From: Bretschneidera sinensis | Taxonomy: Eukaryota; Streptophyta; Magnoliopsida; Brassicales; Akaniaceae | NCBI GenBank assembly: GCA_023935145.1 | Contig: CM043697.1 | Coordinates: 55,323,001-55,387,000, forward strand | Length of the DNA stretch: 64,000 nucleotides | Direction of reading: 5' to 3' | In this document: piece after piece, positions 45,280 through 57,860 of the stretch | Layout: every line of letters starts with the position of its first letter | How positions within the stretch are numbered: the first letter of the stretch is position 1 | Translations under genes and position numbers: made by a program | Notes under the pieces: generated by a model | The model's database searches: none | What the model saw: only the letters and a program-made list of their open reading frames with translations | What the model was told of the DNA's origin: nothing

Positions 45280-45483
45280 CTGTTTGTGAAATGATTAAAA
45301 ATTTAAAATATGTTTAAATTAATAAATTTAAAGTAAAAACTATTTAATTTTATTAACTTAAACATATTTTAGTTTCAGACATCGTTGTAACAGTATTGTT
45401 TAATAAATAATTAAAATAAATTTAAAATAAAAATTTAAAACAAAATTTATTTTAATTATTATTTTAATCATTTTACCGAACAG
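45280..45483. mobile_element. MITE-like palindromic element
   Basis: CTGTTTGTGAAATGATTAAAA (45280-45300) is an imperfect inverted copy of TTTTAATCATTTTACCGAACAG (45462-45483). The interior is A/T-rich with further complementary TTTAAA-rich segments. About 200 bases in all, which fits a non-autonomous MITE. The target duplication is not clear. It lies some 130 bases upstream of the TATA-like box of the host gene. Confidence 0.55.
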
Positions 45484-45611
45484 CCCATTGACTGTGACCT
45501 ACCCATACTCATAAACGTCAACGTCCTCACATGATCCCAAAACAAATGACTCGTAAAAAAAGTAAAGAAACATCATCATCAATATATCTATTAAAATAAA
45601 GTAACGTCCCA

Positions 45612-45620
45612 TATAAAAAG
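45612..45620 (+). promoter_or_regulatory. TATA-like box of the host gene
   Basis: TATAAAAAG in CCCATATAAAAAGAAG, followed by a CT-rich 5' leader (CTTCTCTTCTCTC, CTCTCTCTTTG) up to a splice donor at 45899. This is typical plant promoter and leader composition. The transcription start was not determined. Confidence 0.45.
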
Positions 45621-45649
45621 AAGCTCCTTTTTTCTAATTTCTTTATTAT

Positions 45650-45898
45650 ATTTATTAAATACAATTATCAATTTTCCATTAAGAGCGGTAAGCTCTACTA
45701 ACTCCACAACCACGTAAGCACAAGCGTACAAACAAGTTTATTCTTCTCTTCTCTCTTTTTTATTCTCTCTTTCAAGCCTTCTTTTGATTATCAGTATATG
45801 ATTAAGCTTTGATTCTCTCAAGACATAAATAATAATACTCTCTCTCTTTGCATTTCACAGCTTTCATTTGCTCAAATCCTTGCAAGAAAGGAAAGCAG
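45650..45898 (+). other. 5' untranslated exon of the host gene (inferred)
   Basis: A CT-rich leader ending AAAGCAG before GTTGAT (donor at 45899). The next acceptor is TTGTTCTGCAG at 47302. This gives a 5'-leader intron of about 1.4 kb. The start is only approximate. The long AT-rich interval 45899-47302 contains no convincing coding frame. Confidence 0.5.
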
Positions 45899-47312
45899 GT
45901 TGATAATTGAATCGTCCATTCTTTCTGGTACTCTTTTCTGTCTCTCTGATTGTATGAGTCGTGTTAGTGGGTTCTTTTTACTATTTGTTAGAAGTAGGAA
46001 ATATCACTAAGATCTATCATTTGGAATTTTTTTTTAATCCAAAGAAATTGATTTCTTTCTTTGTAGATATATATTTTCTTGCCTTTGTAAATAAGGAATT
46101 TGGGTCTGGATACTGAATTCATTGGAGGCTTCTTTATAAATCTTGCCTCAGTGGAGAATTTGAATCTTGAGCTGTTAATTGTTTGCAATCATGATTTCTT
46201 TTACACGTTGTGGTGGCTTTAGATAAGATATGGAACACATTATTGGTAAATTTAGGCTTTCAGCTTCTTTCTGGGTGTGTGATTTTGTCTGATCGATTAC
46301 TAAATTTATTCAATTGTAATATTGTATCGTTTCTTTTGAATTACAATTTCTTGTTGATTTTTCATCCAATAAGAACATGGAATGCTATGCATCTGATATG
46401 GGTTAGTATTTTCTTTTTTAAATTTGTAATCTCTAATTTTCTGGAGTTCTTCAAACAGGTTGCTCAGAAACCTGGAAGGAAAGAAAGAAAATATAATATG
46501 AAATATTTGAACTTATAAAGTTACTATTGTATAAAGCCTTTTTTTTTTACTTCAGCACTGGAATAAAAAACAATAGAAATACGTCGAATTAACTTCTAGG
46601 CATGTACTCAAGGAAACCTCTGTATTTGGAAAACAATTTTGTGCAATGTTATCTGACATTCTTCAGATGGTTAGTAGGATCACTGGTCGCAAGATGGAAC
46701 TTATTTGGAAACTTGAAATCAAAACAGGATAAGCAGAAATAATTTCCAGATGGAAAAGGATTCAATACCTTTATAAATGATAGGAAAAGTACAATAGTCA
46801 TCTTAGATCCCATGCTTGATGTAGTTATTAAGTTCCTATGAAATCTTCTCGATCAATCAATAAAATTTGTTATTAAGCTAAAACAAAGAAGTAAGCCTCT
46901 AATAAGAGTTCCCATTCATTGAATCTTTAGTGAGAGGGTTTAAAGTTAGAGGTTGATGTCGGAATATGTTTCATATACCTAAGACATATTTTCTGTTGAA
47001 AATTCAAATATCACATGATTTAGATGATCCATTTAACTAATTATCAATTCAGTGAAAATTTGGGTTGTCCGTATTTTTTTTGGTGGGGGGCATAGATCAA
47101 CTATTTATGCAAGTACTACTTATAGGTGAAAATATACTATCTGTTGTCTCAGGATTTATTCCTTCTTCTACAATTTGTCCTATTCTTTTTCTTATGTTTG
47201 ACATTTGAATCATTGAGGTTTCTGGCTTGTTTGTTTATCAGTGTCCATTTTTTACTTCTTTTTGACTGAATTGTGATTTTATTTGGTAGTGTTGTTCTGC
47301 AGAAACAGATAC

Positions 47313-49713
47313 ATGTTACCAAAGAATTTGATGGAAGACAAGCAACTGGATTTTAATCAGCCACTTCTATCTGTTAGGCGATTCTCGTCTACAACCTCCT
47401 CAAAAGCAGAGGGCAAAAGAAAAACTGATGATTCACTCCCCAAAATACCTCCTCTTCCTCTTTACCGATCTGAACTGAAATCAGGTCCTGTGAGGAACCC
47501 AGGAACGGTTCCTTTTCTCTGGGAGCAAACCCCAGGAAGACCCAAGAATGAAAGCAAATCACAAATTCAGGCTCTTCAGCGGCCCCCAATTGCCCCAAAG
47601 CTTCCACCTGGGAGGATTTTGAATGTTAAACAGCAAGGTTTGCTCAAAGGTTCTGAAGTTAGAACAGTTACTCGGTCTCAGAATGGAAATGACCTTCCCA
47701 GTTCTCAAAATGTTTCATCTTTGGATAAGAATGTGACTAAATATAAGAGTTCCGAGGAGGGAATGGAAGAGACATGGAATTCCAGTTCAGAGGATAATGA
47801 TGAGACCTATGTGGATGCACTTGATACACTTTCGCAGACTGAATCATTCTTCCTGAACTGTAGTACAAGTGGTCTGAGCGGGTTAGATGGTCCAGATCTG
47901 AAACCATCTGGAATCTTCTCAACAGATCCACAAACTCGGGATTTCATGATGGGGCGATTCTTGCCTGCAGCTAAAGCAATGGCTTCAGAAACACCTCCAT
48001 ATGCTACTAGAAAGCAACCCATAGCTCAAGGACAGCCAAGACAGATAAAGAAGGTAGTCAGTGGGGCTAGGCGACATCCACGTTATCAATATAGTCCAAA
48101 CAATTTCCCACATTATGCTCAAGATACAAGATGGGAAGAAAGTGAAGATGAGGATGATTATGATGGAACTGAAAACTCATCAGCTGGAGTTTGTGGATTA
48201 CTACCTCAGTTTTGCTTAAAAAGTTACTTTTGCCTTTTGAATCCAGTGCCAGGGGTAAAAATGCAGGCCGGGAAACCAGTTTCTAGAATTAGGAGACTGC
48301 ATTCTAGATCTTTACAGGGTGGATCTTGCAGTGAAACTGAGAATGAGGTACCTAGGTTCTTTTCTTCATCTGTGCTTACTTTATTATTGTCTTTCCTTCT
48401 CTACGCAATGTTATTATCGTATTTTAGAAACTTATTTTGTAATATTAGTTTATTTCCCTACAGCATGCTATGGGTGCTGCCAATGAGCAAAGACCAATAG
48501 AGGGCCAACGAACAGTGGAGTTGCATGAAGATAAGATTAAGTTAAAAAGTGAATCTGACAAGATCACTTGTAAAAGACAGGAACTAAATGGATCATCTCT
48601 GTACAGGCGTTTGCATGTTAATGGGACATCACCCTTTCAAAATGTATTATCTCTATCTGGTGTCCTCAGGATTCCTGAAGAAGCTAAGAATTTCGAGGTC
48701 AATGGCATTGATTCACATAGAAAAGGCAGCAAAAATATTCGAGAACTATTGTCCAACCAGGACAGTAAATGGGAATCTGGCTCAAGGAGCCCTGTGGTTG
48801 AGAAAACTCTGTACATAGATGCTGTACATAAGGTAAAATCCCTGAATACAAATTCAGTTTCTTCAGATACAAAGGAGCTAACTGATAACAAAGGGGATGA
48901 TTTTGAAAACTACGCAAAAAGTATGGATATGGAAGAATCCCCTTCTGTAGATTCTTCACTTGAGGATATTAAGCACTTTAATGTTGTGGATGGAAAGGTA
49001 GTACTGCAACCTAAAAGTCATGAGCCTCTTATTTCCTCTTTTCAGTCTCCTCCTGACATATCGACTAGGGACATGCGAATGAATGATTATGGACAAGATG
49101 AAAATCTCATTCTGGATTGCATTAAATTGAGAAGCACAGAAGTGGCTGACAATGGGAAGATTGATCTAGAAAGCCAACTCTTTATTAAACTATGTAATCA
49201 AGAAAGCTATGATGGAATCAACCAGGATCCTATTATAATGACAAGCCCAAAAGTGTCTGACAATGGGGGGACTGAATTAAAAAGCCAACTGCATATGAAA
49301 TCAACTGATCAAGAATCTCATAGCAGCTATCCTAAACTTCCTCTTCATCCGGCTTTACCAAAATCTCCATCAGAGTCTTGGTTGAAGCGTACTTTGCCTA
49401 TTATTTCCCCAAGGAGTTCATCTACTCGGTCTTATCTCAGTACACATATTCACACGACAGTTCAGGCTTCCAAGATGCCCTCTGTAGATCCCAAGTGGGA
49501 AACTATTGTTAAAACTTCAAATGTACAGCACGGGCACTTACGGTTTTCTGCAGTAATTTTATCACTCTTTCACCTTCAATCTTCATATTTTACTTGTATC
49601 TGGATTAATTTATGCTCACTTCACTTCCTAATCTTTGTTGCTTAAATTAGTTTATGCTTAACTCTTAATCTTTATTGTGGCAGGAACTACTTGACCCTAT
49701 ACCAGAGGCTTAG
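47313..49713 (+). CDS. DUF688-type protein of unknown function (host gene)
   Basis: Three coding exons: 47313-48347, 48464-49552 and 49684-49713. Introns have GT-AG ends (GTACCT...CCCTACAG; GTAATT...TGTGGCAG) at codon boundaries and give 717 residues. The start MLPKNLMEDKQLDFNQPLL is 10 bases after the acceptor at 47302. Met7 is an alternative. Conserved DUF688-like motifs are TVPFLWEQTPGRPK (residues about 66-79), CGLLPQFCLKSYFCLLNPVPG (about 300-320) after an acidic stretch (EESEDEDDYDG), and a C-terminal DPKWETIVKTSNVQHGHLRF. It is Ser/Pro-rich and mostly disordered, with no signal peptide or membrane segment. The biochemical role of the family is unknown. It is the only apparently functional host gene here. 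Confidence 0.9.
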
Positions 49714-49900
49714 CCTTGTAGAAGTCTCCAGTCCTTGGGCTCATTGATTTGCTTTGCTTTCAATGGGTATGGAAATCAAGAACTGAAAATACTTTTCCAT
49801 TTACTTAAATGGTTTTCTCGTAGAAAGGTGCTTTTGTGGTTCCTTTACTTGGTATGTAATGGGTAATTGTAAATGTGCATATGCCCATTTCCCATTCTGT

Positions 49901-49906
49901 AATAAA
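49901..49906 (+). terminator. Polyadenylation signal of the host gene
   Basis: AATAAA in TCTGTAATAAACAG, about 190 bases after the stop codon, preceded by TTGTAAATGTGCAT. Good plant 3'-end context. Confidence 0.6.
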
Positions 49907-49990
49907 CAGTTACAGTTAGTAATTTACTTGTAAATCTCATCAGGTCAAAAGACTTGAGTTGAATTCTTCTGTAAATGAAAAGCAAGAGCT

Positions 49991-50679
49991 CTATCTTTAT
50001 TCTTTCTTACATCTCTAGTTTTTTTTTTTTTTTTTAATTGAAACAATGAAGACAATAATTCAATGGGGTCGTCTAGATAGGATCATAATCCTCCCTATTT
50101 AGGAATTGCAATATAAATTAAATTCATAATAAAATTAAATATTATATTAAAAAATTAAAATTTAAATATTTTTTATTTGATAATATGATAATCAATCTCA
50201 TCATAAATTTAACTTTATTTTAATTTTTAAATTAAAAAAATAGGACGTACAATTTGCATATTTCCTTGGATCCTTGTGATTAGTTCCCTACAGAAAACAG
50301 ATACATTGACTAAGAAGTAATATAAAAGCCTTGTACTTAATGTGTTGTAGTTAATCATGGAAGGGATCCAATGAAATAATTGCAGTTGAGCAGATAAGTT
50401 TGACCTTCAGGACACATGCAATGAGCTATATATGGAAGCTGATCTGGCATTTTTTAAGCACCAAGAACAAAACGGACTGACACAAACTTTCAATTCCTGA
50501 ATACCTGGATGAAGTCTATTCTTTATTAACCCTTACCACCTACGCTCATGTTTATGTGTGCCACTGCCATTAGGTTGTGCCTACATCACATTCAAATTCA
50601 GTTGTGTTCTTTTGCTCAACAATTTGAGGGAGAAAATTCACAGAAGTTAGCAGGGATCCTAGCTTTTTACCTTGGGCAG
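49991..50679. other. AT-rich spacer after the host gene
   Basis: Contains an 18-base T run near 50020 and A/T-rich sequence (50090-50240) with short inverted segments. No gene or identified repeat. Confidence 0.5.
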
Positions 50680-52358
50680 TGATAAGTATAATTTTTATAT
50701 AATTTTTATTATTCATTTACTTATTAAAATTATTAAAATTTTTTTATTTTTTTATTTGATATGATTTGATTTTTATTATTTGATTTGATTTTTTTGTATT
50801 TGAATAAATAAAAAGGTTTATTGAAAAAGAAGACTGATATGCCTAGACAATTAAAAACACCTAACGACTGTACGAATCAGGATGTGCACCCACTGTGTTC
50901 AAGACTAGCACTAGCTCAAGAACCAAATTTGAGAATGCGTACAAGCCTAATACGTTGCGCACAAAACCTTCACATTAATCCAATATCTAGCCCGCACCAT
51001 GCCAGATTGCATGCGCGCACAACATCAATTGCTTATGCCGCACTTTTTTCTATTTTGTGTTATATTTTCTTTTAATTAATTTACTATTTCATCTTTTCTT
51101 AGTAGTAGAAGTATTTTCCATTTCAGTGTCTTTCCTTTTCCTATGCTATATTTTTTACTATTTTGTGTTATATTTCATTTTAGTTACTTTCCTATTTCAT
51201 GTTTTCTTAGTAGTAGAAGTATTTTCTATTTCAATGTCTTTCATTTTCCTATGCCGTACTTTTCTCTATTTTGTATTATATTTCATTTTAGTTACTTTTC
51301 TATTTTATGTTTTCCTAGTAGTAGAAGTATTTCCCATTCCGGTGTTTTTCTTTTTCCTAGAAGGAATAGTATTATTGTACTTTTCTTTTCTTTTCTAGGA
51401 GTTTGCCTATATATATGGTCGAGTGCTCTCTTACTGGGGAGACTTCAGATTTTTCCTAGACATTAATAATAAAGAGAGAAGAGAATGAGGGCGGCTACCA
51501 AATCTCCATGAAGATAGATCTTCAACAATCTTGAATGCTTCATCAACTTATTTCAAGCAAAAAAAAATTATTCTCTTCTCTTTAGTTTTCTTTTGATACA
51601 TTCCAATAAGAACATGGTTGATTTCAGATTTGTTATGAACTAATTTTATTTTTCTAAGGCTTTGATGTAGTCTAGCTTTGAACACACAATTTAAATTCCA
51701 AGTTATTTTATTTCAATTTTTTTTTATGTTGAGTGTTTATCCTTGATCTTATTGCTTACAATTTTCTAGCCAATTATTTTTTGATTTATTGAATCATAAT
51801 GAAACCGAGAGGCAATTTGTGATTAGAAGCTTTTAGGATTAAACACTATTATTTGAGTGAAAGATAAAAATACTTTACCACAATTAGTGTGATTTTAGAT
51901 TAAGAAAAATCCAAAGAACTTAATAAATCTTCAAATAATTTGATTTACATAGAGATATGATGAATTATTAGGTGAAGATATTTCTAATGTTATTCGAGAG
52001 AAAACATTGAATAATTAAGGAATTTATTTTTCATCAACTTGAAAAATGAGAATTTTATAAGAGAGAATAATAAATTGTATGAAATTAGCTAGGTGAAATC
52101 AAAAGCTCTAGATTATTTTTATTATCTCTACAACCTTAAGTTTTTTCTTTATCTTTTCTTTTAATTTATCTTTGTCAAGCACTTTAGTTTAATTTAGGTG
52201 GGAAAGTCTTTAAAATTTCGGTTTTATTTCCAAATAGTAAATAATTTAGTAAATTTCAATACTCAATAGCATAATTAGTCCTTGTGGGTTCTGCACTTTT
52301 TTCTTTAAAACTTTACTACTTGTTGCGATTTTGTTCACTTACAAATATTTTCACACCA
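50680..52358 (+). repeat. 5' LTR of Athila-B
   Basis: Begins TGATAAGTATAATTTTTATA and ends near TTTTCACACCA, six bases before the primer-binding site. It holds the 108-bp repeats at 51051-51370 and a TATA-like TATATATA at 51408. Its first 700 bases match 59366-59993. Confidence 0.8.
51051..51370 (+). repeat. 108-bp tandem repeat inside Athila-B LTR
   Basis: Three units start at 51051, 51159 and 51267 (TATTTTGTGTTATAT ... CTTAGTAGTAGAAGTATT). The same units recur in the 3' LTR at 59715, 59823 and 59931. Since 108 is a multiple of three, Phe/Leu/Val-rich frames stay open through the arrays. They are not genes. Confidence 0.9.
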
Positions 52359-52364
52359 AGTTTT

Positions 52365-52382
52365 TGGCGCTGTTACGAGGGA
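52365..52382 (+). other. Primer-binding site of Athila-B
   Basis: TGGCGCTGTTACGAGGGA, a decayed version of the Athila TGGCGCCGTTGCCGGGGA. Confidence 0.7.
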
Positions 52383-52573
52383 CTAATTATTTGTAATTGA
52401 TATTGATACAAGCTAAATTGTTACTAATTTAGATTTTATTTATTTATTTATTTTAGATTGGTGATTATATCTCAGTTTTGTTTTTCTTTTATTTTTATTT
52501 CAGGATTTAGAAGTGTATACCTTGGTCTAAACCATTAGAGTCTACACTTTTTGATCCCGAGATTGAGAGAACT

Positions 52574-53870
52574 TTGCGTCAATTCAAGAAAAAGAAGAAG
52601 CAAGAAGTCACCACACCTACCATCACTATGGCGGATCAGCGGAATGGAGAGGCGAATAGGGCTTTGAGGGACTATTCTATACCCTCGATTAATGGGGCTA
52701 CATCTAGTATAAGGGGGTCGACTATACAAGCTGATAATTTCGAGATTAAGCCAGCAATAATTCATATGATACAGCAAACTGTTCAGTTTGGGGGGGTTAT
52801 CGCAGGAGGATCCTAATGTTCATATCGCAAATTTTCTAGAGATTTGCGACACCTTCAAGCACAATGGAGTGACGGATGATGCTATTCGTTTGAGATTTTT
52901 CTCTTTTTCACTCAAAGAGAAAGCGAAAGCCTATCTGAATTCTCTACCACCTGGTGTCATTACTACCTGGGAGGAGTTAGCACAAAAAAATTTGGCAAAA
53001 TATTTCACTCTGGCCAAGACAGCAAAGCTAAGGAATGATATTACCACATTCACTCAATTTGAAAATGAATCTTTGTATGAAGCATGGGAGAAGTACAAAG
53101 ATTTATTGTGAAAGTGTCCTCATCATGACCTTTCGGCATGGCTTCAAGTCCATACATTCTACAATGGTTTGGAAGCTACAAACAGGTCCATGGTTGATAC
53201 AACAACTGGAGGGGCTTTAATGAGTAAAACTCATGAAGCAACTTATGAACTTTTGAAGGAATTGGTATCCAACAACTATCAATGGCCTTCGAAGAGAGCA
53301 ATTTCAAGAAAGGCGGCTGGAGTTTTTGAACTTGATTTTATTACCACATTGGCAGCACAAATGAAAACTTTATCTAAACAACTAGGTAAGATGAATGTTA
53401 ATGCTATTCAAATTATTGTTGTGTGTCATTATTTTGCAGGAAATCACTCAAGTATTGATTTCCAAGTGTGGAATTACTCAACCAAATTCTGAACAAGCTA
53501 ATTACGTGTCCAATTTCCAACATCAAAACGATCCTTATTCAAACGCGCTCAATACCGAATGGAGAAATCACCCCAATTTTTCATGGAGCAACAATCAAGG
53601 GACAGCTAGACTACCTCAAAATTTTCCACAGCAAGGAAAGAAGCTGACACTCGAGGAGATGTTCATGCAATACATGCAAAAGATAGATTTGGTGATCCAA
53701 AACAATTCGACTTTGATTCATAACCTTGAGGCTCAAATTGATCAGCCTTCAAACATTCTTATAGAGAGGACAACAGGAACTTTACCGAGCAATACTGTTA
53801 CCAATCCTAAGGACCATGTTAAAGCAATAGCATTGAGAAGTGGAAGGACAATTGAGTAGCCACAAGAAGT
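52574..53870 (+). pseudogene. Athila-B gag
   Basis: Starts near 52574 or the ATG at 52628 (MADQRNGEANRALRDYS). A frameshift at about 52795 leads into PNVHIANFLEICDTFKHNG, KAKAYLNSLPPG and KLRNDITTFTQFENESLYEA. A stop lies at 53109. The frame resumes with KCPHHDLSAWLQVHTFYNGL, shifts again near 53400, and then reads EWRNHPNFSWSNNQG up to about 53859. The zinc knuckle is not recognisable because the 53410-53450 region is damaged. It was a capsid protein and is now broken in at least four places. Confidence 0.85.
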
Positions 53871-54073
53871 AAGTACCGAGTAAAATAAAGCTGGAAATTA
53901 TATGGTGTCCAAGCCAAAGATAGAGGAATTGAAGTAGCAAGTGGCCGACCAGCAAGCTAGAAATTCTAAAGAGAATAAAGAAGCTTCAAAACCCATGAAT
54001 TCCAGGGAGTTTACATTTGAAACTAATTCTCCTTCAATTTATGATCAACCGATTCCTTTTCCTCAAAGACTTA

Positions 54074-54099
54074 AATAATAATAATAATAATAATAATAA
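54074..54099. repeat. ATA trinucleotide microsatellite
   Basis: AATAATAAT run of about 26 bases inside the gag-protease linker of Athila-B. It probably grew after the element lost coding function. Confidence 0.9.
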
Positions 54100-54141
54100 G
54101 TTAGATAATTAATTCTCTATATTTCTTAGTATTTTAAGCAA

Positions 54142-54660
54142 TTGCATATTAATACTCCTCTTGTTGAAGCTTTAGAGCAAAGGCCTAAATATGCTAAGTT
54201 TTTTAAGGATATTTTATCAAACAAGTGGAAGTTGGAAGAGCATGAGACGATGATTTTAACCGAAGAGAGTAGTACAATTTTACAAAAGAAGTTGCCTCCT
54301 AAATTGGAAGATCCAGGGAGTTTTATGATTCCTTGAACTATAGGAAACTCTTATTTTGATAAAGCTTTATGTGATTTAGGAGCAAGTATTAATCTTATAC
54401 CTTTTCGATTTTCGGTAAGTTAAGTCTTGGAGAAACAAAGCCTACTACAGTCTCTTTATAGTTGGTCGATAGGTTTATCAAGCACCCGCGAGGACTCATT
54501 GAAGATATTTTGGTGAATGTGGACAAGTTTATTTTTTTGACGGATTTTATTATGCTAGACACGGAGGAGGATGAAGAAATACCTTTGATTTTGGGGCGAC
54601 CTTTTCTTGCTATGAGGAGAACTTTAATTGATGTCTAACAATGGAAACTTGTTTTGAGGA
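54142..54660 (+). pseudogene. Athila-B aspartic protease
   Basis: KLPPKLEDPGSFMIP is followed by a stop, then ALCDLGASINLIPF at about 54367-54410, with the catalytic aspartate kept (unlike Athila-A). HPRGLIEDILVNVDKF and IPLILGRPFLAM at 54580-54615 close the domain. Stops occur at about 54336, 54463 and 54638, with a frameshift near 54410. Confidence 0.8.
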
Positions 54661-56552
54661 TTGATTATGAGCAGGTGACTTTTGATGTATTTAAGGCTTT
54701 GGATTTTACTTCCGAAGTACACTCTTGTTTTCAAATTAGTGACATAGACTTAGTGGTGGCCGAGACCTATAGGGCTGGATTTTCAAAGCTGCCACTTGAG
54801 GTGTGTTTTACTCATTCTACAACTCTTGAATCCGAGAATGAAGAGGTTTGGGAGTGTGTAAGGTATTTGGAAGCTACACCATTCTTTCATCCTTCCATAA
54901 AGCCAAAATTGGAAGAGCTAGGTTCATCCATGCTAACATCTTCAAGTAAGGAACCACCCAAACTTGAGCTCAAACCGTTTCCGTCAAATTTGAGGTATGC
55001 TTTCTTAGGCCAAGACTCTACTTTTTCGGTTATTATTGATGGTTCTTTAAGTAATGTAAAGGAAGAAAAGTTGCTAAGAATTTTAAGGGAGCATAAGATG
55101 GCTTTAGGATGGACAATCTCAAATATCAAGGGAATTAGTCCTTTTATTTGTATGCATAAGATTTTAATGGAGGATAGTTTCAAGCTGATAGTTCAACCGC
55201 AACGGAGATTGAATCCTTCAATGCAAGAAGTGGTGCATAAAGAAGTATTGAAGCTCTTAGATGCTGGAATTATCTATCCAATCTAGGATAGTGCATGGGC
55301 GAGTCCGGTTCAAGTGGTCCCAAATAAATGAGGAATAACAGGGGTAAAGAATGACAACAATGAACTTATACCAACAAGGACAATCATGGGATGATGAGTA
55401 TGCATAGATTATCGAAGACGTAATAATGTAACTCGAAAAGATCATTTTCCATTGCTTTTTATCGATTAAATGTTATAAAGACTCACTAGCCATGCTTACT
55501 ATTATTTTCTAGATGGGTATTCTGGATACAATCAAATTGTAATTGCTCCCGAAGATCAAGAGAAGACTACTTTCACGTGTCCTTATAGAACTTTTACATA
55601 TAGGAGGATGCATTTTGGTCTTTGCAATGCTCCAACCACATTTCAGATATGCATGATGTCCATTTTCTCCGACATGGTGGAAAAATTTATAGAAGTATTC
55701 ATGGATGACTTCTCAGTTTTTGGTTATTCTTTTGATAATTATTTATCTAACTTGTCTTTGGTTTTGCAGCGATGTGAGAAGACTAATTTAGTTTTAAACT
55801 GGGAAAAATGCCACTTTATGGTCGAGGAAGGGATAGTGCTTGGCCATCAAATTTCCTTCAAGGGAATTGAAGTCGATAGAGCCAAAATAGATGTTATTGA
55901 CAAACTCCCACCACCAGCCAATGTGAAGGGCGTGAGAAGTTTCTTAGGTCACGCTAGGTTTTATAGATGATTCATTAAGGATTTTTCTCAAATTAATAAA
56001 CCTCTTTGCAATCTTTTGATTAAAGATACACTGTTTGATTTTTCTTATGAATGCTTGCATGCTTTTGAAACATTGAAATAGAAATTAATTTCAGCACCTA
56101 TAACTGTTTCATCGGATTGGAATTTACCTTTTGAATTGATGTGTGATGCTAGTGATTTTGTTATAGGGGCTGTTTTAGGGCAGATAAATGATAAAAATTT
56201 TCATTTTATTTATTATACAAGTAGGACTTTAACGGAAGCTCAACTTAATTATGCTACTACTGAAAAAGAATTATTAGCGGTTGTTTTTGCTTTTAACAAA
56301 TTTTGTTCTTACTTGATAGGTTCAAAGGTAGTTGTCTATTCCAATTACTCCACTCTTAGGTACTTGCTTATGAAGAAGGATGCTAAACCAAGATTACATA
56401 AAGATTATATCGATGGATTTTGCTTCTACAGGAATTTGATTTGGAGATCAAGGACAAGAAGGGTACCAAAAATTTGGTGGCAAATAGCATGTCCCAGATT
56501 GAGCCTGAGCAGTAATTACCATTTAATGAAACATTTTCGGATGAGTATTTGA
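54654..56552 (+). pseudogene. Athila-B reverse transcriptase and RNase H
   Basis: A linker with LELKPFPSNLRYAFLG (54960-55010) leads to RT: LLDAGIIYPI, a stop-laden finger region (55285-55480), LDGYSGYNQ at 55510-55540, HFGLCNAPTTFQ, VFMDDFSVFGYS (55697-55730), LNWEKCHFMV. RNase H is at 56136-56470 (MCDASDFVIGAVLG, TTEKELLAVVFAF, YSNYSTLRYL). The last reads N where TDH is usual, so one catalytic aspartate is lost. Stops lie at 55284, 55330, 55395, 55967 and 56080. Confidence 0.85.
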
Positions 56553-56596
56553 TAGCTGTACAGGTTATTCCATGATATGCCGACATAGTCAACAAC

Positions 56597-57860
56597 TTGG
56601 TGTCGCGAATTCTACCTCCCGGGATGATATATCAACAAAAGAAGAAGTTCTTCTCCGACTTGAAGTATTATTTTTTGGACGAACCTTTTCTATTCCGGCA
56701 TTGTGCAGATCAAATAATTAGGAGATTCGTACCCAAAGAAAAGATGGAGAGCATACTCCGACAATGCCACTCATTGGAAGTGGGCAGCCACTTTGGTGGA
56801 GCAAAAACAACGGCAAAAAATTTGCAATCTAGGTTTTATTGGCCTTCTATTTTTAAAGATTCTTTTAACTTTGTTAATTTATGTGATCATTGTCAACTGG
56901 TTGGGAATATTTCTAGGAAATATGAGATTCTTTTGAATAATATTTTAGTGATTGAATTATTTGATGTTTGGGGGATAGATTTCATGGGTCCTTTTCTATC
57001 TTCATATTCTAACAAATTTATTTTAATGGTTGTAGATTATGTCTCCAAGTGGGTGGAAGTTGCTGTTTTGCTGACCAATGATGCTAGAGTTATAGTGATT
57101 TTCTTCAAAAAATATCTTTTCCCAATTTGGCACTCCAAGGGCGATAATTAGTGATAGTGGGAAGCATTTTTGCAACCGTCAATTTGAAGCTTTACGTATT
57201 AAATATGGAGTTACTCATCATGTGGAAACACCATATCATCCTCAAACAAGTGGCCAAGTTGAGGTGTCCAATAGGGAGTTGAAGTGCATACTTAAAAAGA
57301 CTGTTAGTATCTCACAAAAGGATTGGGCACGAAGGTTAGATGATGCATTATAGGCTTATAGGACAGTATTTAAAACTCTGATTGGAATGTCACTTTATCG
57401 GTTAGTTTATGGAAAAGCATGCCATTTACCCATAGAGCTAGAACATAGAGCTTATTTGGCGGTAAAGATACTTAATTTTGATTTAATGGTTGCGATGAGA
57501 AGACGATGTTGCAAATTAATGAGATGGACGAGTTGCACAATGATGATTATGAGAATGCTTAGATTTACAAGGATAAAAATTAAAGATGGAATGATAAGCA
57601 TATTTTGAGAAAGGAGTTTGAAGTGGGGTAGAACGTTTTACTATTCAATTCAAGACGTCGACTTTTTCCGGGGAAATTGCGATCTAGGTGGTCTGGACCA
57701 TTTGTTGTGACTCGTGTTTTTCCATATGGAGCGATTGAAGTTCATCATGAGACAAAAGGGACATTCAAGGTTAATTGACAGAGGTTAAAGCCTTATGTGG
57801 ATGGAGAATTTAGCACACAAAAGTTTTTCATCAATCTCGCCAATCCTAAATACTGATTTG
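56597..57860 (+). pseudogene. Athila-B integrase
   Basis: The zinc-binding region (CHSLEVGSHFGG...CDHCQLVG) keeps the HHCC pattern. The core has [13 protein letters not shown], then a frameshift near 57125, then ISDSGKHFCNRQFEAL and SGQVEVSNREL with Asp and Glu present. A stop lies at 57351 in the ALWAY-like position. The C-terminal part continues to about 57855 ([26 protein letters not shown]) in shifting frames. Confidence 0.85.

Noticed and set aside
51057..51466. Hydrophobic 107-113 residue frames, also at 59693-60002
   Set aside because: They lie in the 108-bp repeats of the Athila-B LTRs. They recur in two frames and owe their length to the repeat period.
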